A stretch of DNA of 55,171 nt, from the NCBI GenBank assembly GCA_024639845.1, contig JAHEGG010000007.1, positions 1-55,171 on the forward strand. The letters are read 5' to 3'. Source of the DNA: Microbacteriaceae bacterium (GTDB taxonomy: Bacteria; Actinomycetota; Actinomycetes; Actinomycetales; Microbacteriaceae). The position numbers were made by a program, and so were the translations under genes. Below are positions 16,722 through 24,940 of this stretch, in pieces (within the stretch, counting starts at the first letter, position 1; the number at the start of each line of letters is the position of its first letter). Below the pieces are notes generated by a model. The model had not been told where the DNA came from, ran no database searches, and saw only the letters and a list, made by a program, of their open reading frames with translations.

Positions 16722-17927
16722 TTAGGCGAAAAGCTTCTGCAGGCGCTGAATGCCTTCGAGCAGCGGTCCATCGCCCAATGCGTACGACATGCGCACATAA
16801 CCCGATGGGCCAAAGGCTTCACCCGGCACCAAGGCGACCTCGGCGGCATCCAAGATGTAATCGCAAAGTTCGAGCGACGTGTTGATCTGCTTGCCGCCCC
16901 ACTCACGACCGAGCAGGCCAGAGACGTCTGAATAGACATAGAACGCGCCTTCAGGCATCGGAGCGATCCAGCCCGGAATCTTGTTCAGCTCAGCAACGGC
17001 CAACTTGCGACGACGGTCGAACGACTCGCGCATGGCCTCGACCTCTTCTTGAGGTCCGGTCAGCGCTGCAATTGCCGCACGCTGCGAAACGTTCGAGACG
17101 TTCGATGACAGGTGCGACTGCAGGTTTCCGGCGGCCTTCATGGCATCGAGTGGGCCAACCATCCAGCCCAAACGCCATCCGGTCATGGCATAAGACTTGG
17201 CCACGCCGTTCACGAGGATGGTGCGGTCGATCATCTCGGGAACAGCCTCGGTCACCGAAACGGCCTTTATGCCGTCGTAGGTCAGGTTCTGATAAATCTC
17301 GTCAGAGATGATCCAGAGGCCGTGCTCGTGAGCCCAGCGACCGATGGCCTCGACCTCATCGCGCGAATAGACCGAACCAGTCGGGTTCGAAGGCGAACAA
17401 AACAGCAAAACCTTCGAGCGGTCGGTGCGGGCTGCCTCGAGTTGAGCAACGGTCACCTTGTAGTTCTGGTCTGAACCGGCGAAAACCTCAACGGTCTTGC
17501 CGCCGGCCAGCGCGATTGCCTCGGGATAGGTGGTCCAGTATGGCGATGGCAGCAAAACCTCGTCACCCGGATCGAGCAAGGTTGCGAAAGCTTGATAAAC
17601 GGCCTGTTTTCCGCCGTTGGTCACTACAACCTGAGCCGCGGAGTATTCGGTGCCTGAGTCTTGTTTGGTCTTTGCCACGATGGCCTCGCGCAACTCGGGA
17701 AGACCTATCGCCGGCGTATAGCGGTGATTTTTCGGGTCGCGAGCGGCCGCCACGGCAGCCTCGACAATGTGGTTCGGGGTGGCAAAGTCTGGTTCGCCGG
17801 CTGCATAAGAAATCACCGGGCGACCGGCGGCCTGAAGCGCTTTGGCCTTTGCGTCTACTTTTAAGGTTGCCGATTCGGCGATCGCACCGATACGGCGCGA
17901 AATTCTGCGAGAAGTTGAGTCAGTCAC
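16722..17927 (-). CDS. Aspartate-type aminotransferase (class I, PLP-dependent)
   Basis: A 401-aa fold-type I aminotransferase of the Igamma group. The PLP lysine is K244 in [20 protein letters not shown] (N181), D209 and Y212 complete the cofactor site. It most likely transfers the amino group between aspartate or a related amino acid and 2-oxoglutarate; exact specificity cannot be read from the sequence. The start is GTG 17927, 6 nt after a TAGGCT box, so leaderless. It is read against the flanking housekeeping genes and stands alone. Confidence 0.9.
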   Translation of the reverse strand: MTDSTSRRISRRIGAIAESATLKVDAKAKALQAAGRPVISYAAGEPDFATPNHIVEAAVAAARDPKNHRYTPAIGLPELREAIVAKTKQDSGTEYSAAQVVVTNGGKQAVYQAFATLLDPGDEVLLPSPYWTTYPEAIALAGGKTVEVFAGSDQNYKVTVAQLEAARTDRSKVLLFCSPSNPTGSVYSRDEVEAIGRWAHEHGLWIISDEIYQNLTYDGIKAVSVTEAVPEMIDRTILVNGVAKSYAMTGWRLGWMVGPLDAMKAAGNLQSHLSSNVSNVSQRAAIAALTGPQEEVEAMRESFDRRRKLAVAELNKIPGWIAPMPEGAFYVYSDVSGLLGREWGGKQINTSLELCDYILDAAEVALVPGEAFGPSGYVRMSYALGDGPLLEGIQRLQKLFA

Positions 17928-17933
17928 CAGTCA

Positions 17934-17939
17934 AGCCTA
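17934..17939 (-). promoter_or_regulatory. Leaderless -10 element of the aminotransferase gene
   Basis: TAGGCT on the minus strand with a 6-nt gap to GTG 17927. Confidence 0.55.
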
Positions 17940-18149
17940 ACGCCTGAATAACTTGTTCTCCCTTTGCTTTTTGGCGGTTCGGTGGGCTAAACTCCTAGGA
18001 GGTAGTTGACAACTTCCGGAGCCTAATCTGGCAAATTAATCACTTTAGATTTCAATCTAGAAGTCTGCCCTTTTCGGGGTGATTACAAGGATGCTTCGGC
18101 AGTCACCAATCGCGATCGTGCAAACGTTCACGGCGGCTACTCACCGTTT

Positions 18150-18222
18150 AGGGCGGTGGCTCAATTGGTAGAGCAGCGGTCTCCAAAACCGCAGGTTGCA
18201 GGTTCGAGTCCTGTCCGCCCTG
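18150..18222 (+). tRNA. tRNA-Trp (anticodon CCA)
   Basis: Acceptor AGGGCGG pairs with CCGCCCT; the anticodon loop CTCCAAA gives CCA. G is the discriminator. No CCA tail is encoded. Placement 42 nt before secE is a classical actinobacterial arrangement and suggests a shared transcript. A TTGACA at 18006-18011 could be a -35, but no well-spaced -10 follows. Confidence 0.94.
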
Positions 18223-18264
18223 CAAGTTGCAACGTTGTTGCGAACTGAAACAGAAGGAAGAACG

Positions 18265-18537
18265 ATGGCAGAAGAGTACGAGGCTTCAGAGAATCTCGTC
18301 GACAAGGCCAAGGCCGATCGCGCCAGCGCGCGCGGACCTATCGGTCGCCTCATCCTTTTCATCAAGCAGGTCATTGGTGAACTGGGCAAGGTAACCCGTC
18401 CGACCTGGGCAGAGCTTCGCAACTACACCTTCGTGGTGCTTGGCTTCGTGACCGTCGTGATGATCATCATCGCGGTGCTCGACTGGGCGTTCTTCTACGT
18501 TGTTCAGTTCCTTTTCACCCCGACTGCAACTAACTAA
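18265..18537 (+). CDS. secE: Preprotein translocase subunit SecE
   Basis: A 90-aa single-span membrane protein that clamps SecY in the Sec translocon. The amphipathic segment IGRLILFIKQVIGELGKVTRPTWAEL (about 29-54) and the transmembrane helix from about 57 to 85 match the short Gram-positive SecE form, with a polar N-terminal extension. AAGGAAG (18254-18260) precedes the ATG. nusG follows after 50 nt. Confidence 0.95.
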   Translation: MAEEYEASENLVDKAKADRASARGPIGRLILFIKQVIGELGKVTRPTWAELRNYTFVVLGFVTVVMIIIAVLDWAFFYVVQFLFTPTATN

Positions 18538-18587
18538 AACTTTTACTGCAAAACCAAACAGACTTTTTCAAACGATAGGAAGCAACC

Positions 18588-19463
18588 GTGAGTGAAATCG
18601 AGCGCGACGAGCTAGAAACCGCTCTTGACGCTGCTGAGGCAGTGCACGAGGCGCAAGACGCAATCGCCGAAGACCTTGAGGTCGCCGAGGATGCTGCCGA
18701 CGAGGCTGTCGCCGACAGCGAGGACGATGTCGTTGTTGACGTCGAAGAAGTTGCTGTCGAGGACGTAGTCGCCGAAGAGGCAGTAGCCGAGGCGGCCGCA
18801 GAAACCGCGGTTGCAGCATCCGAGGAAGACGAAGACCCATACGCCCAGTTCAAGGCCGAGTTCCGTGCCCTGCCTGGCAAGTGGTATGTCGTTCACTCCT
18901 ACGCCGGCTATGAGAAGCGCGTAAAGCAGAACGTTGAGAACCGTCGCCTGAGCCAGGCCGGTGGAGACGATGTTTTCCAGATCGAGGTCATTCTCGAAGA
19001 CACCGTCGAAATCAAGAACGGCCAGCGCAAGCTGGTTACCAAGGTCAAGGTTCCTGGCTACGTGCTGATTCGCATGGACCTTAACGAGGACTCATGGGCG
19101 CTGATTCGTCACACGCCTGCGGTTACCGGTTTCGTCGGCAACGCGCAGAACCCAACGCCACTTCGTCCGAGCGAAGCTTTCGAGATGCTCAAGAAGTGGC
19201 TCTACGAACTTCCTGAGGAGGCTGCTGCAAAGGCCGCTGCCAAGGGTTCGGTTGCTGTTCGCGGCAAGTCGAAGGCGATTCCAATCTCAGTCGACTACAA
19301 GGTTGGCGAGAGCATCATGATTCGCGACGGTTCGTTCGCCGGTCTTCCTGGAACGATCTCCGAGATCAAGCCAGAAAGCGGCAAGCTCACCGTTCTTGTT
19401 TCGCTGTTCGAGCGTGAGACCCCGGTCGAGCTCGGCTTCGAGCAGGTCGGCCCACTCAACTAG
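18588..19463 (+). CDS. nusG: Transcription termination/antitermination protein NusG
   Basis: A 291-aa protein starting at GTG. Residues 1 to about 85 are a very acidic Ala/Glu/Asp/Val-rich extension, probably disordered and typical for actinobacterial NusG. The NGN domain starts near [16 protein letters not shown] (about 97) and binds RNA polymerase; the KOW domain is at the C-terminus ([19 protein letters not shown]) and contacts Rho or S10. GGAAG stands before the GTG. It lies between secE and rplK. Confidence 0.95.
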   Translation: MSEIERDELETALDAAEAVHEAQDAIAEDLEVAEDAADEAVADSEDDVVVDVEEVAVEDVVAEEAVAEAAAETAVAASEEDEDPYAQFKAEFRALPGKWYVVHSYAGYEKRVKQNVENRRLSQAGGDDVFQIEVILEDTVEIKNGQRKLVTKVKVPGYVLIRMDLNEDSWALIRHTPAVTGFVGNAQNPTPLRPSEAFEMLKKWLYELPEEAAAKAAAKGSVAVRGKSKAIPISVDYKVGESIMIRDGSFAGLPGTISEIKPESGKLTVLVSLFERETPVELGFEQVGPLN

Positions 19464-19504
19464 TTTTTACAAAGAGTTCCACAAACAAACCAAAGGAATA
19501 ACAA

Positions 19505-19936
19505 ATGGCACCGAAGAAAAAGATCACTGGAATGATCAAGCTTCAGATCCAAGCGGGCGCTGCTAACCCAGCTCCACCGATTGGTCCTGCACTTGGTCAG
19601 CACGGTGTAAACATCATGGAGTTCTGCACCGCGTACAACAACGCAACCGCAGACCAGCGCGGAAACGTCATCCCGGTTGAAATCACCGTGTATGAAGACC
19701 GCTCGTTCACCTTCGTTCTGAAGACCCCACCAGCAGCTGAGCTCATCAAGAAGGCTGCCGGCGTCGCAAAGGGTTCGGCTACCCCTCACACCGTGAAGGT
19801 CGCCAAGCTGTCGCGCGAGCAGGTTCTGAAGATCGCTGAGCAGAAGATGGCCGACCTCAACGCCAACGACGTCGAGGCCGCTGCAAAGATCATCGCCGGA
19901 ACCGCCCGCAGCATGGGAATCACCGTCGAGGCCTAA
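19505..19936 (+). CDS. rplK: 50S ribosomal protein L11
   Basis: A 143-aa protein of normal length. The N-domain has [21 protein letters not shown], the proline-rich segment that forms the GTPase-associated centre with 23S rRNA and binds thiostrepton; the C-domain [25 protein letters not shown] binds rRNA. AAAGGAA lies before the ATG. It is separated from rplA by 171 bp that contain four hairpins. Confidence 0.97.
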   Translation: MAPKKKITGMIKLQIQAGAANPAPPIGPALGQHGVNIMEFCTAYNNATADQRGNVIPVEITVYEDRSFTFVLKTPPAAELIKKAAGVAKGSATPHTVKVAKLSREQVLKIAEQKMADLNANDVEAAAKIIAGTARSMGITVEA

Positions 19937-19950
19937 GCCAAAGCAACACC

Positions 19951-20068
19951 GCAGGCTCTGCCTGCAACCGCAACACCCGCAGGCGCAGCCTGCAACCGCA
20001 ACACCGCGGGCCCAGCCCGCACCAGAAACACCAAAACCAAATAGTCGTGGGAGTGCCGAGCGCGGCAC
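19951..20068 (+). repeat. Four consecutive short hairpins between rplK and rplA
   Basis: Three related units (GCAGGC-tct-GCCTGC at 19951-19965, GCAGGC-gca-GCCTGC at 19979-19993, GCGGGC-cca-GCCCGC at 20006-20020) repeat every 27-28 nt and share A/C-rich linkers. A fourth hairpin, GTGCCG-agcg-CGGCAC, is at 20053-20068. In the third unit both arms change together (A to G with T to C), so base pairing is kept. None is followed by a T-run, so they are not ordinary terminators. Confidence 0.8.
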
Positions 20069-20107
20069 GCAGACCACAACTGTGACCAATAGAAAAGGAA
20101 CAACAGC

Positions 20108-20809
20108 ATGGCAAAGCGCAGCAAGGCTTATGAAGCCGCAGCAGCAAAGATTCAGCCTGGAAAGTTTTACACTCCAGCTGAAGCAGTAACCCTGGTCAAA
20201 GAGACCGTCACCAGCAAGTTTGACTCGACCGTCGAGGTCGCTTTCAAGCTCGGTGTTGACCCTCGCAAGGCCGACCAGATGATCCGTGGAACCGTTTCGC
20301 TTCCAAACGGAACCGGTAAGACCGCCCGCGTAATCGTGTTTGCTACAGGTGCCGCAGCAGACGCAGCCCGCGCGGCTGGTGCCGACGAGGTCGGCGGCGA
20401 CGAGCTCATCGAGAAGGTTGCCGGCGGATGGGTCGACTTCGACTCTGCCGTTTCGACCCCAGAACTCATGGGTAAGGTCGGTCGTCTCGGTAAGGTTCTT
20501 GGTCCTCGCAACCTGATGCCAAACCCTAAGACCGGAACAGTCACCCCAGACGTGGCCAAGGCCGTCACCGACATCAAGGGTGGAAAGATCGAGTTCCGCG
20601 TTGACAAGCAGGCTAACCTGCACTTCATCATCGGAAAGTCGTCGTTCTCGGCGAAGCAGCTAGGCGAGAACCTAGATGCCGCTCTCGAAGAGATCTTGCG
20701 TCTGAAGCCTTCGTCGTCGAAGGGCAAGTACCTGATCAAGGGTGCTGTCGCAACCACTTTCGGCCCTGGTATCCCACTAGACACCAGCGTCACCAAGGTC
20801 GAGTTCTAA
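20108..20809 (+). CDS. rplA: 50S ribosomal protein L1
   Basis: A 233-aa protein of normal length. The family signature [24 protein letters not shown] is in the central domain; the two-domain fold binds the L1 stalk of 23S rRNA and, in many bacteria, represses its own mRNA. AAAAGGAA precedes the ATG. A terminator ends the secE-nusG-rplK-rplA run here; rplJ-rplL are 18.8 kb further on. Confidence 0.97.
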   Translation: MAKRSKAYEAAAAKIQPGKFYTPAEAVTLVKETVTSKFDSTVEVAFKLGVDPRKADQMIRGTVSLPNGTGKTARVIVFATGAAADAARAAGADEVGGDELIEKVAGGWVDFDSAVSTPELMGKVGRLGKVLGPRNLMPNPKTGTVTPDVAKAVTDIKGGKIEFRVDKQANLHFIIGKSSFSAKQLGENLDAALEEILRLKPSSSKGKYLIKGAVATTFGPGIPLDTSVTKVEF

Positions 20810-20839
20810 AACTCAACCAACCAAACTCAACGTTGAGGG

Positions 20840-20868
20840 GATCGGGGCCATGCGCCCCGGTCCTTTCT
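20840..20868 (+). terminator. Terminator after rplA
   Basis: GATCGGGGC (20840-20848) pairs with GCCCCGGTC (20854-20862), loop CATGC, followed by the T-rich CTTTCTT. A 12-bp palindrome CTCAACGTTGAG lies just before it. Confidence 0.75.
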
Positions 20869-20979
20869 TCATCCTTCGGCTAACTATCGTTCAGCCGTGG
20901 GTGTTATAAAAGGATGCGGCCATCGGGCTGCACCACAAAGCAGTAAACGAGGCGAAAGCCATAAAAGTTAGGCGGGATA

Positions 20980-22434
20980 TTGTCACAGCACGCATTTGGC
21001 GCAGCTACTCTGCTTGATCCGAAGGACCCAATGGGATTGCGTTCCGACGCACCCCTGCTAGACGCGTGGATTCGTGACATGGAGACCGACCGGTCGCCAT
21101 TCCAGATTCCCGGACACAAGGGCCGCACCGACCTGACGGGTGCAATCGTTGATGGGGACATCCCAGTTTTGCCTGGCAATCACCCGCATCGAATCTCTCC
21201 AAGCCTGATTCTCGAAGCCGAAGCGCTCGCCGCCGATCTTTGGGGTGCCGACCTCTGCCGATTTGGTGTGAATGGTTCGAGTGGCTCCAATCATGCGGCA
21301 GTGATGGCGGTTGCCGGACCCGGCGACAAGGTGATCGTTAGCCGCACGCTTCACAAATCAGTGCTGGTCGGGCTGGTTTATGCCGGCGTTGTGCCGATTT
21401 GGGTTCGTCCTGAGATCAATCCCGAAACCGGCTTGCCCGAATACCTGCCTTCGACTCGTTTGGCTGAGACCCTCGCCGAACATCCGGATGCTAAAGCCGT
21501 CTTCATCGGTGAGCCTTCGTATGTCGGCACGATGTCGAACATTCCACGCCTGGCCGCGGTGGCTCACTCGCATGGAATCCCGTTGGTTGTCGATGCCGCC
21601 TGGGCCGCGCACTTCGGTTTTCATCCGGCGCTGCCAAATCACCCGCTGGCTGAGGGTGCCGATATTGTTGTGACTTCGGCTCACAAGACTTTGCCTAGCT
21701 ATTCGCAGGCTTCGTTCGTGCTGGTCCGCGGCGAGTATGTTGACTTGGCTCGGTTCAACAAGGTTTTCGATTCGACCCAGACCACTTCGATGTCAGGCCG
21801 AATTTTGGCTTCGATTGATGCGGCGCGTGCGCTGCTTGCTCGCCACGGTGAAGAACTCATTGACCCGATTATCGAGGCAACCGGTCGCGGGCGGGCTCGT
21901 TTGCGCGAGGCTGGCATTGGCGTGATTGATGGCCAATACATCGACCCGCTCAAGATGGTGATTCTGCTTTCCACCGTTGGTGCCGACGGAAACCTGGTTG
22001 AGGCCGAGTTGTTGGCCGCGAACATCGACCTTGAGATGGCGAATCGCGATGTGATCATTCCGATGATTACTTTTGCCGACACCCCCGACCGCATCGATGA
22101 TTTGATCGATCGAATCATTCGAATCGTGGATGCTCATCGCGGTGAATTGCGTCCCATCAAGACTGCCGCGGCCTTCTCGATTGCGCCCGAGGTTGTCGTT
22201 ACTCCGCGTGAGGCGTTTTTCAGCGATTACGAGGTGGTTCCGTCTGACGAGGCCGTTGGGCGAGTCTCGGTTGAGATGATTTGCCCTTACCCTCCGGGGG
22301 TTCCGGTGCTTTCACCGGGGGAGCGCATTACTGAGGAGGCTCTGAACGCACTGTTCGAAGCGCGTGATGCTGGCACCCGCATCGCGTATGTTGCCGATCC
22401 GACGCTGGCGACGCTGAAGGTCATGCCTCTTTAG
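20980..22434 (+). CDS. Orn/Lys/Arg decarboxylase family PLP enzyme
   Basis: A protein of 484 aa from TTG 20980 (467 from ATG 21031). It shows the fold-type I PLP pattern of the arginine/lysine/ornithine decarboxylase family: IPGHKGRTD near the N-terminus, FGVNGSSGSNHAAVMAV, VVDAAWAAHFGFHP, and the PLP lysine in TSAHKTLPSYSQ (K236). The C-terminal part has EMICPYPPGVPVLSPGERI. It should decarboxylate a basic amino acid to a polyamine or diamine, substrate not determined. The start is uncertain: the TTG has GGCGGG before it, while the ATG lacks a clear ribosome site. Its stop codon overlaps the end of a tiny reverse ORF. Confidence 0.88.
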   Translation: MSQHAFGAATLLDPKDPMGLRSDAPLLDAWIRDMETDRSPFQIPGHKGRTDLTGAIVDGDIPVLPGNHPHRISPSLILEAEALAADLWGADLCRFGVNGSSGSNHAAVMAVAGPGDKVIVSRTLHKSVLVGLVYAGVVPIWVRPEINPETGLPEYLPSTRLAETLAEHPDAKAVFIGEPSYVGTMSNIPRLAAVAHSHGIPLVVDAAWAAHFGFHPALPNHPLAEGADIVVTSAHKTLPSYSQASFVLVRGEYVDLARFNKVFDSTQTTSMSGRILASIDAARALLARHGEELIDPIIEATGRGRARLREAGIGVIDGQYIDPLKMVILLSTVGADGNLVEAELLAANIDLEMANRDVIIPMITFADTPDRIDDLIDRIIRIVDAHRGELRPIKTAAAFSIAPEVVVTPREAFFSDYEVVPSDEAVGRVSVEMICPYPPGVPVLSPGERITEEALNALFEARDAGTRIAYVADPTLATLKVMPL

Positions 22435-22481
22435 ATGTAGGCGTTGCCTCGATAGTCGATTCGCAGGGTTAACTTGGCCAT
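22431..22481 (-). CDS. Tiny ORF (16 codons) with strong ribosome site and palindromic operator
   Basis: Encodes MAKLTLRIDYRGNAYI. AGGAGA stands about 6 nt before the ATG, and an 18-bp perfect palindrome (22492-22509) lies directly upstream. The stop codon TAA overlaps the stop of the decarboxylase gene on the other strand. The start resembles the beta-strand of ribbon-helix-helix proteins, so it could be the stump of an antitoxin-like gene, but the match is too short to prove it. It could also be a chance ORF. Confidence 0.3.
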   Translation of the reverse strand: MAKLTLRIDYRGNAYI

Positions 22482-22491
22482 AATCTTCTCC

Positions 22492-22509
22492 TGTATTACA
22501 TGTAATACA
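22492..22509. promoter_or_regulatory. 18-bp perfect palindrome (candidate operator)
   Basis: TGTATTACATGTAATACA reads the same on both strands. It lies immediately upstream of the ribosome site of the 16-codon ORF. The rest of the gap to 22673 contains two similar hairpin-forming units around CACGATTAAAC (22546-22567) and CACGATTTAAC (22582-22605), of unknown role. Confidence 0.6.
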
Positions 22510-22673
22510 CACAGGGTATGTCGAGTCTGTGCATAAGGCAAGAGTGCACACGATTAAACGGGTGTGCGTGATGGCAGGGCGAGCACGATTTAACTTGCGT
22601 GTGCTGGTTCGCGCGACTCACGAGACTCACGCTAGGTCAGCCTTCGCCGCCCGCGAATACGCCGGCTAAGCGG

Positions 22674-24107
22674 TTAGCCGAGTTCGCGCAACGTTTGGGC
22701 CAGGCGCGTTGCGTCATCGGTGCGACCGTCGAGCAAGTAGTTGAGCATCGCCTTGTTGGCCATGTTCTTTGCCTTGATCTTTTGGGCCTGCCCGAGCAGC
22801 AGCCAGTATTGCGCCTCTTCGGACTGCGCAAGGATTGCCGCGGTCACGAGGTTGGCGGGAGCATCCGAGATTGCCTTGATGTAGCCGTTGGCGATTTCGC
22901 TATTGCCTGCCTTGGCATAGTGCATGGCGATTTCACCGGCGGCCATCCAAAACTCAACGCGACCCATGTTTAGTGGGTTGGATGCGATGAGTTCGTATTG
23001 GTGGATTTTGTCGGCGTGACGCTCCATGATCTCGAAGCAGATTGCCAGGAAAGTGGTCGCTTCGAAGTAGTAGTCGTCAAAGTCGTGCTCTTCGGCCAGG
23101 GCGATTGCCTCGACTAGCAGTTGCTCGGCTTCGAGTAGTTCGCCGATCACGAGCAGGTTGTGGCCTTGCATGCGAATGGCGTCACAGGCTTCGAAGTGCA
23201 ACTTGTGCGACTTGAGAACGGGAATCAGCACGTTCAGCAGGTTGGCGGCATCGCGACGACGCTCGAGCCCGACGAGTGCGCGAGCAAACTCGAGGTCGGT
23301 GCGAGCGCGGTGCTTTTGACGCTTGCGGTTGGTGCTTCGCGCCTTCATTTCTTCGAGAATCTTGAGCGCTTCGGCGAAACGACCGAGCTTGTTGAGGCAG
23401 CGGGCCATCAAGAACTGGGCGCGATCAACCTCGCGAGTGTTTTCGTCATATTTGGCCAGGTTGTATGCCTCGGTGGCCTTCGCCAGTGATAGTTCGATGT
23501 TCGATTCGTCGAACAGAGTCGACGCGAGCTCGTTTTCAGCGCGTGGCACGTTGTTGTCGAATCCGTTTTGAATGAATGATTCCTGAGCCTCGGTCAGCAG
23601 CTTTTCGGCGTCGTCGAGGCGGCCGATCTTGCGGAGCATACGGGCATAATCGGCTTTGAGGTGCGGCAGAAAACGGTAGTCGGATTCTTTGGCAACCTCG
23701 ACCGCCTGGCGCAGATAGTCGGCGGCCTCTTCATAGCGCTTCATGCGACGGCACATCGAGCCGCAGGCGTTCAATCCGTCGATTTCACCCTTTGAGTTCA
23801 TCGCCTTGCGAGCGTGCTCGGTCATCTGCTTGTAGTAGTCGAGGGCCTCGTTGAAGTGCGAACGTTCAGACTCGACATAGCCCATCTGGTTGTATGTCCA
23901 CATCAGGCCGGAGTGGTCTTCTAGCTCGGTGCGCAGGTCGGCGACAGTCGCCAAATAGACCAGTGATTTCTCGGGGTTGCCCTCGAAAAAGGTTTTTTGG
24001 GCTAGGCGTTCGATCGCGTCGGCACGCACTTTTTTGTCGGGAGACGCGATGTCTTCGTTGATTTTTTCTTCATCAAAGGCATCGTTTTCTTCGTCGTAAT
24101 CGCTCAT
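22674..24107 (-). CDS. TPR-repeat protein
   Basis: A 477-aa soluble protein. After a short acidic start (SDYDEENDAFDEEKINEDI) it consists of helical tetratricopeptide units, for example YNQMGYVESERSHFNEALDYYKQ, ACGSMCRRMKRYEEAADYLRQAVEVA, and FLMARCLNKLGRFAEALKILEEM. TPRs mediate protein-protein contacts; no enzymatic domain is present and the partner is unknown. AAAGGAG precedes the ATG. The upstream region carries an element (24162-24178) that resembles the promoter elements of the next two transcripts to the right, so the three may be co-regulated. Confidence 0.85.
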   Translation of the reverse strand: MSDYDEENDAFDEEKINEDIASPDKKVRADAIERLAQKTFFEGNPEKSLVYLATVADLRTELEDHSGLMWTYNQMGYVESERSHFNEALDYYKQMTEHARKAMNSKGEIDGLNACGSMCRRMKRYEEAADYLRQAVEVAKESDYRFLPHLKADYARMLRKIGRLDDAEKLLTEAQESFIQNGFDNNVPRAENELASTLFDESNIELSLAKATEAYNLAKYDENTREVDRAQFLMARCLNKLGRFAEALKILEEMKARSTNRKRQKHRARTDLEFARALVGLERRRDAANLLNVLIPVLKSHKLHFEACDAIRMQGHNLLVIGELLEAEQLLVEAIALAEEHDFDDYYFEATTFLAICFEIMERHADKIHQYELIASNPLNMGRVEFWMAAGEIAMHYAKAGNSEIANGYIKAISDAPANLVTAAILAQSEEAQYWLLLGQAQKIKAKNMANKAMLNYLLDGRTDDATRLAQTLRELG

Positions 24108-24154
24108 ATTTATCGTCTCCTTTGATGATTAAAAGTTGGGGGAAGTCAATGATG

Positions 24155-24212
24155 AACCCGACCTCTGACATTTTTATTTCGACACGCCAGAACTTTTTTC
24201 AGAGATCGGGTT
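24155..24212. repeat. 14-bp imperfect inverted repeat upstream of the TPR gene
   Basis: AACCCGACCTCTGA (24155-24168) and TCAGAGATCGGGTT (24199-24212) pair with one G-T position around a 30-nt loop. Part of the left arm overlaps the shared promoter element. Confidence 0.6.
24162..24178 (-). promoter_or_regulatory. AATAAAAATGTCAGAGG element upstream of the TPR gene
   Basis: Minus-strand AATAAAAATGTCAGAGG; similar to AATAAATGTCTGAGG at 24802-24818 (minus) and GAATAAATGTC at 24907-24917 (plus). A weak CATCAT lies at the -10 distance. Confidence 0.4.
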
Positions 24213-24227
24213 TGTTGCTATTTGGAG

Positions 24228-24243
24228 CCAGCCTCGGGGCTGG
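24228..24243 (-). terminator. Hairpin at the end of the 24244-24762 gene pair
   Basis: On the minus strand CCAGCC-CCGA-GGCTGG begins directly after the stop codon. No T-run follows, so terminator function is uncertain. Confidence 0.4.
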
Positions 24244-24552
24244 TTAGAACCCGGATATCCAGGTGAATTCGGGCTTGATGTTGTCGATCAGTGCCCGATA
24301 AAAGTGGCTGCCACTCTTAGTTTTGATCACTCGCTTCACACTTTCGATGAAGTCGAGATCTCGCTTGAACCCGAAAACCTTGTTCAACAGCTCAACTTCG
24401 ACTGGCGTGATTCGGTAGTAGGCGTCTCGGTATCCATCGGTTACTTCGATCGTGTATCCGTCGGGATGTTCCCAGATTCCGATTGAGTCCAGACGAGTGC
24501 TGAACTCGAGCAGCTTTGGATATTCATCGAACCGTTTTGGAATGTCTGTCAT
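24244..24552 (-). CDS. Conserved-looking small protein of unknown function
   Basis: A 102-aa soluble protein that I do not recognise. It has an acidic/aromatic composition with IGIWEHPDGYTIEVTDGYRDAYYRI and a C-terminal IDNIKPEFTWISGF; the first part could be a small beta-sheet domain. It starts 3 nt after the stop of the upstream small membrane-protein gene, so the two are one operon and may act together. G+C and codon use look like those of the neighbours. Confidence 0.6.
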   Translation of the reverse strand: MTDIPKRFDEYPKLLEFSTRLDSIGIWEHPDGYTIEVTDGYRDAYYRITPVEVELLNKVFGFKRDLDFIESVKRVIKTKSGSHFYRALIDNIKPEFTWISGF

Positions 24553-24555
24553 GTA

Positions 24556-24762
24556 TCAGCTTCTTTCTTTGGTTGAGGCCGGCGATAGCGACCAGATCAT
24601 CACCGCTATCAAAACGACCAGTGAAACGCCAGAGATCCAGAGAAACACTTTGCCGATCTTCTTAAGCACGCGAGCGTTCGGCCCCTCAAATGAGATCGCA
24701 CGACTAAGCGCCGCCTCATCTGCTATCGGGGCAACCGCTGACGGCCCAAGCAATCCGGTCAT
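24556..24762 (-). CDS. Small single-span membrane protein
   Basis: A 68-aa protein with one helix near the C-terminus (about KVFLWISGVSLVVLIAVMIWSL, residues 39-60) and a soluble N-terminal part. AGAGG lies before the ATG. It is the first gene of a pair with the 102-aa unknown protein. Function unknown. Its promoter region shares an element with the divergent riboswitch transcript. Confidence 0.6.
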   Translation of the reverse strand: MTGLLGPSAVAPIADEAALSRAISFEGPNARVLKKIGKVFLWISGVSLVVLIAVMIWSLSPASTKERS

Positions 24763-24801
24763 CCATGCCTCTCTGTCTCTGACAGTTACAAACTATGAGT
24801 G

Positions 24802-24818
24802 CCCTCAGACATTTATTC
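24802..24818 (-). promoter_or_regulatory. GAATAAATGTC element, promoter of the small membrane-protein operon
   Basis: On the minus strand GAATAAATGTCTGAGGG is followed by TAGTTT 12 nt after AATGTC. The same 11-mer, in the same spacing to TATAGT, is in the divergent promoter at 24907-24917. Seen as DNA the two form an inverted repeat with arms 24808-24818 and 24907-24917. Confidence 0.5.
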
Positions 24819-24906
24819 GGGGATGCGCAGGAACCGACTCGGGGATGCGCAGGGCACGCAGCCCAGAACGCGAGCTAGGCGAGAAAGGTGTGGCGAAGCA
24901 TCCTTG

Positions 24907-24935
24907 GAATAAATGTCGGCACAAAGTTGTATAGT
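24907..24935 (+). promoter_or_regulatory. Promoter of the SAM-riboswitch transcript
   Basis: GAATAAATGTC (24907-24917), then 12 nt, then TATAGT (24930-24935). Transcription would start near 24942, just where the aptamer begins. Confidence 0.55.
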
Positions 24936-24940
24936 CATCT

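Noticed and set aside
18006-18051. TTGACA plus TAGATT as promoter for tRNA-Trp/secE
   Set aside because: The spacing (34 nt) does not fit one promoter; neither hexamer has a convincing partner at 16-18 nt.
19951-20020. Hairpins between rplK and rplA as intrinsic terminators or REP elements of a mobile family
   Set aside because: No T-run follows any of them, and rplA needs read-through; no copies are seen elsewhere in the window.
19460-20623. 387-codon open frame antisense to rplK-rplA
   Set aside because: It runs across two certain ribosomal protein genes and the hairpin array; the Cys/Gly/Val-rich product looks like a shadow.
24808-24917. 11-bp inverted repeat as ends of a small transposable element (MITE)
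   Set aside because: Both arms stand at the same distance from the -10 boxes of two divergent promoters, and no target duplication is visible, so a shared promoter element explains it better.
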